This document shows, in pieces, positions 39,260 through 50,928 of a DNA stretch of 64,000 nt. A program made the translations under genes and the position numbers. Origin of the DNA: Agapanthus africanus (lineage: Eukaryota > Streptophyta > Magnoliopsida > Asparagales > Amaryllidaceae); the NCBI GenBank assembly GCA_030015575.1, contig JASDDO010000006.1:379648137-379712136 (forward strand), read 5' to 3'. The notes under the pieces were generated by a model. The model did not search any database. It saw only the letters and a list, made by a program, of their open reading frames with translations, and had not been told where the DNA came from. The first letter of the stretch is position 1, and each line of letters begins with the position of its first letter.

Positions 39260-40846
39260 CTACAAAGAATCGAACGACCTCTTGTACAGAGTATCATTGA
39301 CGAAGGCGAAAGACAGAGCTCGTTTCATAAGCTGATGTCTTGAGGACGCATCTTTGGGCGTTCGACGGTATTTGAAGTAGTCTATAAAGACTTCTCTCCA
39401 ATCCTCAGCCTTTTCCCGGTCTTTTATTTGCAGGGTCGTCTGCTGAGTCGCTCCCTTTTCTTCGGATGATTCCGGAGATATTTCCGCTGGGGTAAGCACC
39501 CGACGGCTTTGTACCACGATTCTTACATTATCGAGATTCTCGTCGGCCAGTTCTTTAGCGAGCTTGGCTAATGCGTCCGCTTTGCTGTTTTCCGCGCGCG
39601 GTATGTTTTCCAAAGTGTGTGAAGGAATTTGGGTCAACAGTTGTTGCACCTTTTCACCGTACTTCACCAACTCTGGTTTGCATGTCTGGTAGTCGCCATT
39701 TACTTGACTAACGACCAGTTGGGAGTCTCCGTATATGAGAAGGTTTTCAATTCCCATGTCGATGGCGATCACGAGACCTGCTATCAAAGCTTCGTATTCA
39801 GCTTCATTGTTCGTCCTCGGCTCTGTTAAGGAGAAAGCAAAGCGCATAATCCCTCCTTGTGGAGTTACGAAGATGAGGCCTACCCCCGATTTGATTATAG
39901 GGGTACTTTGTTTGCGCTTCTTCATGGAAGACACTCCATCAAAATAACGCTCCCATCGGGTACCACTACCGTCAATCGCATCAAACGGCAGTTCACAATT
40001 CAGAGGAGAATCGCCAGGTATCAGATGCTCAGCGAGGAAGTCGGCGATGGCCTGGCCTTTCACTGCCTTAAGAGGCTGATAGGTTATCGAGAACTCCATA
40101 AAGAGTAGGGCCCATTTAGCGAGTCGCCTCGTCAATATGGCCTTCGACATTAAATATTTAAGGGGGTCCACCTTCGAAATGAGACGGACTTCATGCGCCA
40201 ACACATAGTGCCCGAGCTTTGTTATCGTGAAGATCAACGCCAGGCAGTGTTTTTCAATAGGGGAATAGTTGCTTTCTGCCCCCAGTAGAACTCGACTTAA
40301 GTAATAGAGAGCTCTCTCTTTCCCTTGGTCGTTCTCTTGCACCCATAATGCGCCTAAGGAACCTTCGAGGGCTGTTGTATACAGAATGAGAGGCTTTCCC
40401 TTGGCCGGAGCGGCCAGCACTGGCGGATTCTGCAGGTATTGCTTGATTTCGTCTAGCGCGCTTTGGCATTTGCGATCCCAGACGAAAGGGGTTCCTTTCT
40501 TCATCAGGTGGCTGTAAGGACGGTCCTCTTCCCGCTGATCTTTCACCTTTTTCTGTCGGCGGAGATAATCTTGATCAATTACCGAGTCTTGGACTTGACG
40601 CCGGACCTTGTAGATTTTAGAGGACAGCCGTTGAGGGGGATGTTCCGGCTTCACCTTTGCAGTGCTCTCCATAGGTGGAGGAGATCTTTTCAGCACAGCG
40701 GTCGGAGAGTTCTCGCGGACCTTCCTAAGTGGTTCAAAGCTGTTCCCAATTGGAACAACAGCATCAATTTCCGCCGTTGGAGTCGGCGGAGTTAGTCCAG
40801 AAGGAGAGTTGCCCCCAGCCTTCCTTACTCGGCGCCAGTGGCATAT
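39260..40846 (-). pseudogene. Fusion of gag start to RT end plus RNase H domains (T2)
   Basis: On the minus strand the gag-extension tail (SPPPME, QRLSSKIYKVRR) passes at about 40519-40535 straight into PYSHLMKKGTPFVWD. That joins the equivalent of T1 about 4990 to T1 about 10985 and removes roughly 6 kb. About 16 bases of filler sit at the join, and the reading frame is kept, leaving an open 478-residue frame (40696-39260). It includes the degenerate gypsy RNase H and the archaeal-type RNase H, here with the normal YFDG motif that T1 has lost, plus the start of the integrase. No protease and no RT active site remain. Whether the fusion is translated is unknown. Confidence 0.82.
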
Positions 40847-41836
40847 CCCTAGTAGGAAGAGTGTTGTCTCCTGAGGGTTTTCAGCGGATTACACCTACAA
40901 AATCTTATAATAAAAGAGAAATGGCGAAAGTTATATGAAGATAAGAACTATAAAAGAAAGAACTTGAAAATAAGAGTTTTCAACTATACCAGCTTTTCAG
41001 TTGTTATGAGCCCTATCTTAATGGTCATGAAAAAATGTTAGAAATCACATTATCCCTCAATAAAACATCGCCTTTAGTTTTCATTCCTACATTTTTTCCA
41101 AACATTGATTATATACTCCTACGTGTGTGAACTGGACATCCCTACACTCAGAGAATTCAATTCAAGCAATCATACTCTTGTCCATCTACCTTAGTACTTT
41201 TTAATAGATATTTAGATTTGCTCACACATTTTCATGCGACCGTTAATACTTCTTGAGGTACTAACCGACCGATTACTCATGTGATCGCTTATTAGGTGTA
41301 TTTCCTCGTCTTGCACCACCTAAGGCTTAGCAGTGACTCCCGGACCAGTTGGTCTAAGGCACTGGGTGATGAGGCACCCTCGCTATATTTTTTTTATTGC
41401 TGCCTTGGCGATAACAAAACCAGTGTTCATTTTTTTTCACCCTTTTATATTTTATTCAAAATTTTTTTTATTTCCTTCATACTTTGGCTTTTAGACAAGA
41501 ACATTTCAAGGTATCCTCTACTATCCCGAGTTTCAAGATGTGTGTAAGTGCGTATAGTAGGGTATCAACGTTCAAATGTTTGGCTTCCAGAATATGAACT
41601 ATTTTTCAGACTTATTTTTATCCTCAGATTAGTGACTTCCTTCATCTTACTAACCCTTGGGACAACGGCTCATAACTACTTATTACTAGTTTCATTTAAG
41701 AAAACATCTAATTTTTTTGTTTTTCTTAAACTATTCCTATCTTTTAAATATAATTTTTCACTTTCTACTCTTTTATTATCACAATTTTTTGTGTACTTAT
41801 ATATAGTATAATGCAAAGTAGGGCGTAAATAAGCAC
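40846..41836 (-). mobile_element. Athila 3'-region fragment captured in T2
   Basis: On the minus strand this matches element A across 1310-1394 joined to 24512-25410, and B from about 63630. It runs from GTGCTTATTT to CTACTAGGGA. Both ends are internal to the Athila sequence (neither is an LTR end), it is in the same sense as T2, and it replaces about 320 bp of the gag extension (T1 about 4370-4690). This suggests template switching between two RNAs, not a separate insertion. Confidence 0.78.
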
Positions 41837-42112
41837 AGGAGCGTTGAAAAACGACTTCTTGGGAGCTTCTTGCGATGGTACAGGAGCGCTGAAGCTCGTT
41901 GGCGGGAGCATGGTCCCGAAGAATAGCCCAGTGGTGGCTTGAGTTACCTGCACCACTGGCATAGTGAAAAGGGAGGCCGCTTGGGGCCCGTAGGTTACTC
42001 CTCCAGATGGGACAGAGCGAGAGTTGCTGTTGCAGTTAGTGCAATTTGAAGCTATTGATTTCTTGAAGAGCTTGAATATTCTACCCCCTGCGTCGACCTT
42101 GGTCTTTGGCAT
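41837..42112 (-). pseudogene. N-terminal gag extension of T2 (interrupted)
   Basis: This matches the T1 extension: SNCTNC, SGGVTYGPQAAS, GLFFGTMLPPTSFSA and KKSFF line up with T1 residues about 25-95. The frame then enters the captured Athila text and soon stops. The downstream part of the extension resumes at about 40846. Confidence 0.75.
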
Positions 42113-42155
42113 GTGCCAGTTGTTTGAGGACCGATTCCGTCGGCAAGGCTACTGC

Positions 42156-42374
42156 TTAGGGAGCCTGCCTGTGGACGACAGACATCCTCTGGGCTTCCTC
42201 CATCGGCGTTGAGGCACCGAGGGTGGGAGGTGGGAGCATCGACCCAAAAAGAAGCCCGTTGATTTCTTGAAGAGCCGGATTGCAGAGATTTGAGGCTGCA
42301 AGTGACCCATACTTGACTCCGCCGGATATGACAGAGCCTGAGTTGCTAGGGTGGGAGCAAATGCTATTCTTCAT
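42156..42374 (-). pseudogene. Second copy of the gag-extension module (T2)
   Basis: A 72-residue frame contains SGGVKYGSLAAS and GLLFGSMLPPPTLGA, a diverged duplicate of the module just downstream at 41837-42112. T1 has one copy. It lies nearest to the primer site, so it may hold the original start. There is no other recognisable domain. Confidence 0.6.
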
Positions 42375-42495
42375 AGAGATGAAATGCCGACTTCAATATC
42401 CAATCCGTTAAGGGCAACCAAAAACATACACACCTCAATTATTTGATCGCGGGAAAAACACGACACACGAAGTGTGGAGTGGAAAGAGGAAAAGG

Positions 42496-42515
42496 TCCCA
42501 CCGGGCGTGCCAGAA
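42496..42515 (-). promoter_or_regulatory. Candidate primer-binding site of T2
   Basis: The minus strand reads TTCTGGCACGCCCGGTGGGA two bases after the LTR end, identical to T1 over 19 bases. Confidence 0.65.
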
Positions 42516-42517
42516 TA

Positions 42518-44890
42518 CGTTCCCCTCCGAAAGACGGCGCACAGGACTGCGAAGTCCTGACACTGAGATTCAGGGCAGATGCTATTTGGTTTTATCCGTC
42601 CACCTCTCCGAAGATGTCAAGTTGATTTATGACTCCGTGTATTGAAGGTTGAGACGGATGCGGCCGATATAGCAGACTTCGTCAGATTCCCCCTCGATTG
42701 AGGGGTTTTTGATTGTGGGGACGCTCTTCCCTGCAGGCGCAAACCCCTGCAGTTAATTACGCTACCGCATCGCGGTAACAACTTTCTCCTTCTCCAGAAT
42801 TTCACTTCGTGTCGTGTGTGTTTGTTTTGTTTGTGGTTGCCCGTGGATTGTATACGGAGACTAAGTGATGCCGTCGCCCGTAGGACATGGATTAGTCCAA
42901 ATTCGTATTTACTTAGATTTGGGTTTGGTGTTTTAGTTTAAGGATACGTTAGCTCTATTTAAGGCTAAGATCAACTTAAACTTTTGTTAAGGATACGTTA
43001 ATCTAATTTCCAGACTAAGATCGACTTAACGGGATCGTTTGGATCCGACAAGAGAGCGATTGGCTCTATTGTTCCAGTTTAGGGACGTGGTGGTCCATGT
43101 TCCAGTTTAGGAACGTGGTGGTCCATGTTTCAGTTTAGGGACGTGGTGGTCCATTGCCAGTTTAGGGACGTAAGGGTCTATGTTCCAGTTTAGGGACGTG
43201 GTGGTCCAACATTAGTTTAGGGACGTTTCGGTCCACGAGTTTAAGGACCCCGCAGTCCGTGTATGGTGTATGGTTGTTGGGACCCGTCACCTCTCTGACG
43301 TCGTTGAAGGATTACAACGATAGGGGTCAGAGGAGTTCAAAGATGTACCCTTAAACCGGACGTAAATTGATTTAGGAGAGCAATCTTGCTCAGTCAATTT
43401 AATTTGAGGACTTACGGCCGTGATTGGGCTAAGTCCAGTTGAGAATATATTCAACGCTTTGCATTGCATTTTTTATTTTGTTTGGGCTCTGCCCATTTAT
43501 AAATGAGGCAGAACATCAATTCTGTCTGGATTCTGCATTTTATTTTGTTTGGGCTCTGCCCTTTTATAAATGATGCAGAGCATCAATTTTACTTGGGCTC
43601 TGCCATTTTATTGCATTGCAATTTCTTTCGGCCTACTAGGCCTTTTTGATTTGGGCCTGGCCCTTTAATAAACAATGCATTGCATTTGTCAGGAGCTTTG
43701 CGCCAATCAATGAGCGCAACCGCTTGTGGTGATGACACGTGTCTCGCAAGCGCAGTGCGCTGCGCCAGTGCGCTGCGCTTGCGCTGCTGACACGTGGCGC
43801 GCTCTGGTGAGTTGCGCCAATCTCAAAGAGCAAGGCTCTTTCTTAAAAGCGCATAGCGCAAGTGATTCAGATGCTGACACGTGGCGCTCTCTGGTGGCTT
43901 GCGCCAACCCAGGAGCGCAGCAGTGCAGTTTTTGCAAGTGCAAGGCACTATTGCAATAATCTTGAGAATCTTTAAGATTCCAGAACCAATGGTTCGTAAA
44001 AAAGTGCAAAGCACTGTTTGATTTCTTGATCTAATTTAGATCAAAGAAAACAAGTTTTTCTTGTTTTTCTTGTTTCAGAGAACCAGTGGTTCATAAAAAA
44101 GTGCAAAGCACCGTTTATTATATGAAAATCATTGATTTTGTTCTTAGATCAATGATCTATTAGAAGAAATTCTTCTATTTTATATGAAGGTTCTTACATT
44201 TTTCTTGAAATTTCTTCAGAGTTCTCTTTGATTTGAGGTTCTTAATCTCTCACAATGTTGATGATCTTTTGAGTTGGGGTCTAGGGGTCTTTATATAGTG
44301 CCCATTAATTAGTTAAATTTGTTAAAGAGATTTTTCTCTGAGTGATTTGGGGAATTTTCCCCATCGTTGGATCTTTGATCCAAGGGCTTCTGTTTTACCG
44401 AAGACAATTTTCTTTTTTTAACAAGAACAGAAAGATCTTATTAGAATTTTAATTCTGTTTGGCGCAAATGCACCTGCGCTTGACATGTGTCACGCAGCGC
44501 ACAGCGCAGCGCAACTGCGCTTGCGCTGACACGTGTCGCGCAGCGCTTGCGCTGACACGTGTCGCGCAGCGCTTGCGCTACTGCGCTTGTTGACACGTGT
44601 CGCACAGCGCAGCGCTTGCGCAACTAAAGCGTTGCTTCTTTTAATTTTTATTTTAAATAGAGCCTTGCTCTGATTGGGCGCGCTGCCTTGGGTGCTGCGC
44701 TCTCTGCGCTGGCGTGCCTGATTTTGACACGTGGTGCCCTGCGCGCAGCGCAGAGGATCTGAAGCGTTGCTTCATTTATTAAAGTTTAAATTTTCAGAGT
44801 AGAGCTTTGCTCTGATTGGGGAAAGATGAAGCGTTGCTTCATCTCCCGTCTTGGAATTTGAACAAAGCTTTGCACTGATTGGGGTAAACA
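42518..44890 (-). repeat. 5' LTR of T2
   Basis: The repeat is 2,373 bp, paired with 31400-33711. On the minus strand it starts TGTTTACC at 44890 and ends GGAACG, where the final CA has become CG. One extra GGACC repeat unit (about 43100-43128) accounts for part of its greater length. TATATAAA lies at 44297-44290. Confidence 0.93.
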
Positions 44891-44895
44891 GGTGA
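44891..44895. repeat. Right target-site duplication of T2 (GGTGA)
   Basis: Perfect copy of 31395-31399, directly beyond the TG end of the T2 5' LTR. Confidence 0.92.
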
Positions 44896-47323
44896 TGCCT
44901 CCAAATTTTGTCTCAACACCCTTTGGCCTTCCCCCCACTACTCCTCTTCTGTTTGTTTTTCCTGTACATTAACAGAGAATTAAAACCACCCATTAATCCA
45001 ATATTAATTGCATTTTAATTCTCATTTTAATTCTCTAAACCCTAATTCAATCCTATAAATACCACATCTTATCCTAGCCCTCTCGATTCTGAAATCTATC
45101 ATCAAAACTCTCAAAATTTTCCAAGTCAAATAAGGTGTATATGTGGAGTTAGCCCAAGGTCATCTTCTGACGACGACTCGGGACAAATCCGGTGACACCG
45201 TGACTCCATGACACTTTCAAACAATTCCTATACCTCCCCACTCTCTTATCAACCAGTAAGTTCTCTTCCCTCTTCTCTCTTCCTATTCTAAAAAGATCTC
45301 TTTTTAAAACTCGTCGGAAGTGGAGTTATTCCGACTTCCGATTCTCAAATTGTTTAAAACCCAACTTTTCTTAATAACAAATTAACCGTTTTTTTACATT
45401 CTGTTTAGCAACCATATAACAACATTTAGAACATGTTTCAATTCAAAATACAATGTTATACAACTTTTATTTCGCTTTTTCGTTTAAATACCATAAAGTT
45501 TACCTACGACATTATTTCATTATATTTGCTCATATTATCTTTAGAAAACTCACGAGGTAATGACCTTCCTCATCACAACACTCATCATGACATAACACAA
45601 TTGCCTCTTTATAATATTTTGGGATAAATACAATTTTACAATAAAATATCTTAAACTAATAAAACCGTATTCTTAAAAAAAAATTTAATCAAATTCCTTA
45701 CAATTATGTCCTTACAATCCACTTTTAGAGAATCCGAATAGGATGGTGCGGATTATCGCACGTCCATCGGACTAGTAGGGCGAGATGCAGTCCTCCTCAC
45801 GAAGCATACGATCTCGATGGAATTTTTATTACAATTTTTAAGAAAACGAGATTTCTATTTAATAAATAAATTTATTTTCTTATAATTATATGTAATATTA
45901 TCAAAATATATATTTAAAATATATATAATAAATTCCATATTTTCTAAACAAAGGAATCACAAATTTCATTAATATACCATCACAAATCCATACAATTCCA
46001 ATTTACACCAAAATACCATATACTATTCAATCTAGGTTTATAATCATTAGAATACTTCACTTTTAAAAAAATTACATCCATGAAAACCCTAAATACGACT
46101 AATAAATACTTGGGGTGTATTTTGAAATTTTATCAAAACTATTTTTTCATAAAACCCCCTCAAGTTATTAATTTACAATAAGGACCCTAGTAAATATAGG
46201 TTTAAGCGGGACCAATTCTCTTGAGGCTCAGGGAGCCGGAGAAAGTGGGTGGTTGCCTATTTAAGGTAGAAAACTAAAACGGGGTTATCAATGGTAATTG
46301 GCTTGGAAAAAATCATAAATCCTGCCGTCCATGTGCAGCAATTACCGATAACTCCAAAACCTAATTCAGAAATCCAATTCTTTTTAAGCGTCTGATTCAG
46401 ACAGAGTCTCAGTCTAATCGGAATAAAATCCATACATGAATAAAATCCAAATATAACTCTAATACAACATGAATCCATATATACCAGAATACAATCTATA
46501 TCAACATGATTTGAATTGACCGAACCATGGATATATATTGACTTGATTACATGACCATCTGTTTACATCCTTATCTGTTTACATGAGCAATTGATATCAT
46601 GGTTTCGGCAAGTCTTATATCTGCAAATCATCTATAAACAACACAACATGCATTACGGGGTTTTTAAAGGGGTAGACTGGTACGGAATGCGTTAAAAGTG
46701 GCACGATGATGGTCACTATAATACACCTAACCTGAACATCCATTGTCGTTGTCTCATGTGTTTTGACGGGGCATTGTACTCCATATACCATAGTCCATGG
46801 GGTAAGTTGGACTCCTCTCGTATACACTGGCACATTCTGTACCAAGCTACAAACAACTACGTTAACATAATAATCATACATTATACCAGATATATTTTCT
46901 TTACCTGTTCAGTCTATTTCTATCTCTCTTTGGGACTTACCGAGCGATTGTTCGTTGACGACATTCCTTTTCTATTATTTCTTTGAAATGTTGTCAGGAG
47001 GACCCTACTCTTTGGAGATCGAGCCCAGCTCAGAAGACTTGGAGCAGTTCGCAGAAGACCCAGAGCTTTAGTCACTTGTATATACCTTTACTTTCAGTTC
47101 ATGGCATTGTTTAGGCATTGTTTTTCACATTGTATTTACTTTCCAGTTGTATTGTAAAGAATGTTTAATAAATAAAAAGTTGATGTTCATTTACATCCCA
47201 TATCATTCTTGTGTACATTTATATTATATTGCTTATTTACGCTTAACGTGTTTACTTCTGAATAAATACCCCGCGTGCTTCGTCGCGTCTCCTTATCCGT
47301 ACACCGGGAAGCGGGGCGTGACA
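44896..47323 (+). repeat. Possible chromovirus-type LTR (D), left end uncertain
   Basis: The right end reads GAAGCGGGGCGTGACA (ending 47323), typical of Tekay/Del-like LTRs. TATAAATACC is at about 45053 and AATAAATAAAAA at about 47167, fitting an LTR in plus orientation. A short frame near 46990-47070 ends in SSEDLEQFAEDPEL. A possible left end is TGTCTCAACACC at 44909, but no matching target duplication was found. No other gene is seen in this 2.4 kb. Confidence 0.35.
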
Positions 47324-48513
47324 CTTTTAACTAATATCATGTTATTCTCGTTGATTCCGCAAAGAGGTCCAGTTCAACCAAATCAGATCTTTATCTCATA
47401 TGCAGTCTGTGCTTTTGGGGATATTTCTTTTCCTTCGCTCATGACCAGGGAACCTTCTCGGTAAGCCTTCCTTTACCAAGCTCTAGGCCCCTCAGCCGGT
47501 AGGGAGTGCAGAATGAACTAGGGCTAACTTTCTTTAGCTTATCTGTCCTCATGCTAGCCAATCTCTGGAAATTGGTCTATAGCAAAGGGTCATATTCAAG
47601 ATGTGAACAAATTGGATGTGCACATTCATGCAAGATCTGATGCCCCCTTTGACCGCTCTTAGGATAGAAGAATAAGTTCTTTCGGAAGAGAAGCAGCAGA
47701 ATCCGTCGCTACAGAACTCATCCAAAAGGAGTAAGAAGCCAGACTGATTACAGAGATAGAAAGAAGAGGATGAAGATGAATCAATATTAAAGAAAGAATA
47801 GGTTGTTAGAGAATCAGATCTTAGATGGTGCACGAATGAATGCATAGTGAAAGTCAATCTTGGTCTTGGAGTAATATCATTATTCCAGGCTCTTTCAAGC
47901 AATCTTGCGAGCCACTGTCCTTTATAAGGAATTCCTATCTCCTCTTTCTGCTCTTTCAAATCGGATAGAGTCAATTTCTTACCGATTTTTTAAGTTGGGA
48001 TTGGAAATGGTCTTAACTGTGTACTAACTCCATTCCTCAGCAAAGCAATCCGGTCGATGCGGGCAAGGCAGTACGGTACCAATCAGATCGGTCGCAGTAA
48101 GCTTCAGTCTTCAAGTTCAGAGAATCGGTACTGGCATTCCTCCTCTTAATGGAATCGGGTAGTGAAGACTTTTATTCAATCAACCAGTAGGAGTTTATGC
48201 TTGGAAAGACTTCCTCGGTAGCTGTCAAAGGGCATTATCCACTTTAAAAGGAAGAATCAAGAAGCACCTACTGGTAGTGCTGAATACTGAGAACATTCAT
48301 TCCCTTAGCGCGTTGTATCATCGAAGAACGGAGAAATTCCTATCTTTAGTAAGACCACCCATGCGAGCATAAAAAAACGCCTTAGAAGAGATTAACCTTC
48401 TAGGTAAAGTTAGCCAATAGATATCGATTCCTAGGCTCCAGGAATAAGAAGACTGGTGTGGACCTCTTTTTGGCATTCTACTTCTACAGAAAGATGGGCA
48501 TACCATCAACTTT
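47324..48513. other. Unassigned 1.2-kb stretch
   Basis: No recognisable gene. A 141-residue minus-strand frame (47549-47974) has low-complexity Ser runs and no known motif. As with 27080-28343, the text style recalls plant mitochondrial intergenic DNA, which I cannot test here. Confidence 0.35.
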
Positions 48514-48882
48514 TGTCACGCTCCGCTTCCCAAAATACGGAATACGGGAGTGATTAGGCCAGCCATGCTCTTACGGTCAAGGAATAATCCTACCGCAGTT
48601 ATACTTCAGCTTCTAGCAATACATGGTAGCAGTAATCTAGCTCAGATGACAAGATAATACAGTCATTAAAACTGTCAGATATAAGAGACAACTAACCAGC
48701 AATATCCAAGGAATGATACAGCTGGTTCACTGGTCTGGATCTTCGCGATCTTCTCGAAATAAAGCATGTCCACTTCTTACTCTGAGCATGCATACTCATG
48801 TCGTCAGAGCGACATAATATTATAATATAATAATACTAAACAGGCGACAGTAAATAGTGAAGCATGAAACAACGGTAATAAG
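48514..48882. repeat. Possible chromovirus-type LTR fragment (E)
   Basis: It begins TGTCACGCTCCGCTTCCC, nearly the reverse complement of the D end at 47323. It is cut by the copia insertion at 48883. Orientation and extent are uncertain. Confidence 0.35.
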
Positions 48883-50915
48883 TGTTGGAGATGTATGCCC
48901 TAGAGGCCTTCATTGTATAGAATGCAAGGGATATATATGTATAGGACAATCTTGCTCGATATGATAGTATGCTATTTGGTTTGTCTTTATCTTAACATGT
49001 TATATGTTTTAGTTTGTATTCATATCTTTTATACATGTTGATAAAGCCCGTAGGATCTTTGCCTGACTACCTGCGTTGTGATGGCGATCATACTTGTGGG
49101 AGCTGGGTAGTCAATAGGCACATCCTTAAAGGTTTCCCTAGTCGTAGGAGTATCGAGACTGGACATCGATACTCCAGAGTAGACTAGTGTATACATATCT
49201 AGACCCTGACGAGGGGCGATGGATTGGTCATGCAACCATTGGTGAGATGCACCTAAGATTGTATACAGGTGCTCATTGGGTGTGAGTACACCGGACAAGA
49301 CTCGCCGAGAATTGACTAGATGGTATTATACCTAACGTCCGATAGCAGTTCTCTGGTGATATGAGTGCAGATAGTCTGTCGACCTGAGGTCGTCATTTTT
49401 CTCGTGTGAGTTCCCATTATTCTTTGATTACCACCCTACCATGGCTCAAAGAAATCGTGTAAATAGGTTATAGTTGGGTACAGTCTCGAGCCACATGGAG
49501 GCAGTGAGCGACTATTGGGGATTCGTCTCTCCTGGTACAGGGAGTCGATGTTATACAGTGATCGGTTGGTCAACACCATAAGTCTCTGGCCAAGGCGGAT
49601 TGAGAATTACTGGTGGTTGGACCGGTAGATTCTCGAATGGTCTTGAGCTACACCGACACAACTTGTCTGGTTATTAGGGGTCTGACATTTTTCACCCCTA
49701 GACCTTACATGCGATACTCTCAAAAGAACAGACCGGACTGCACAGAGATTGTTACACACATGCTCAGTAGGGGTTCGGATGAGTTCGCTCGTCGGCCTTC
49801 TTTTCGACATGTATCTGAGTTGCCGTTACGTAGAGCCAGTGCCATTAATGGACTTGTGGTTAAACCCACGGCCAGCGTACTGTCGATTCTTTAGAATCCC
49901 ACGCGGAGAGTTTCCCTGGTTCAGGCGAGACGATGTAAAGGCCGTATGGTCTTACGGCAGAGTTTCGATTACATACGTGTACTGGCTACACGAATGATGT
50001 TCGGACGGATAATACTAGTGGGTTTTGGTTTAAACCGGATACTAGTATTATATTATTGGATTATTCCTGTCTCATTGTATTCGTATTTTTCGGAATACGA
50101 ATACGGGTATGTATATACGGTGAGGGCATTCTTGTAATTTCACAAGAATGAGCTTCTAGAAGGAGACACCTCATTACTTGATTTATCTTTTTTTTTGGAA
50201 AAGGATTAATGAGGTGGAATTTGGGGAGACATTTGAGGAATGGTTGAAAGCATGGCATGGTATTTGTTTATTCATTTGTGGTTACTATTCAAGTGTGGGT
50301 GATTATTTTGTGAGTTAAATAATCCATACTTGAATTATTGTGTAGAGACTTAGTTATTCTCTCAACCATTATCCATTATCTCTAGTTCATTTTTCACTTC
50401 CTCACTCTCTCTCCTAATTTCCTCTTCTCCTCCCTCAAGCTCTAACCTTTCACATGTGTTGTGATTCATAGAGCTCTTAAGATATATTAGTCCATTGATC
50501 ATTCTCTACATCTACTTAGTAGTCTCTTTTAGCAAATTAGGCCACTAGGTTACCTCACTTGAGGTTGAGACTTGACCATAGGCCCTCGGGTGGATCTTCT
50601 TCGACATAAAGGAGACTGGCAACCGAGTTCGATTCTAGCTACCTAGGAGCCAGAGAAAGGAGAAGAAAGTTGAAGCTTGATCCAAGAAGCCAAGAACCAA
50701 AAGAAGACCCGAAGGACTTGACACGAAGGTATAATGCTCTAACCGAGTAGTTAGAACCTTCTTGTAGTATATCTTAGCTAGTTAAGGTTTAATCAAAATC
50801 CTAAGTTGATAAAGTCTATGTTGCAAAGCAAACTTGATCTTTTGACAAAGAAAAAATCGTTTTTGATGTATTTCGCCTCCCCGCAAACTTGCGGGGTGTG
50901 CGACATAGACTTACA
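48883..50915 (+). repeat. 5' LTR of the copia element
   Basis: About 2.03 kb, starting TGTTGGAGATG, matching 57473-58160 over the shared part. The 3' border is set at TTACA before the primer site; an alternative end is GCGACA at 50905. A perfect hairpin CCCCGCAA/TTGCGGGG lies at 50879-50896 near the end. Confidence 0.8.
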
Positions 50916-50916
50916 C

Positions 50917-50928
50917 TGGTGTCAGAGC
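50917..50928 (+). promoter_or_regulatory. Primer-binding site of the copia element
   Basis: TGGTGTCAGAGC differs by one base from the usual TGGTATCAGAGC that pairs with initiator tRNA-Met. A related TGGTATTAGAGCC occurs at 51132. Confidence 0.7.

Larger units (their letters stand above)
31400..44890 (-). mobile_element. Deleted, chimeric Tat-type element T2 (13.5 kb)
   Basis: Paired LTRs (31400-33711 and 42518-44890) and a perfect GGTGA duplication bound it. Sense runs on the minus strand: primer site, N-terminal gag extension (part duplicated), an Athila fragment, an in-frame join from gag start to the end of RT, RNase H domains, a broken integrase, the 3' region with stem-loop arrays and a 30-bp satellite, and an antisense gene. 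Compared with T1 it lacks most of gag, all of protease and the RT catalytic core. It therefore could not move alone, yet its intact duplication shows that it did insert, presumably with enzymes from a fuller relative. LTR text is clearly T1-like but diverged. Confidence 0.9.

Noticed and set aside
40463..40795. Plus-strand frames opposite the T2 fusion
   Set aside because: Shadows of the minus-strand gag-RT fusion, which has clear homology to T1.
47549..47974. 141-residue minus-strand frame
   Set aside because: Serine run and no recognisable motif; in unassigned DNA with no promoter evidence.
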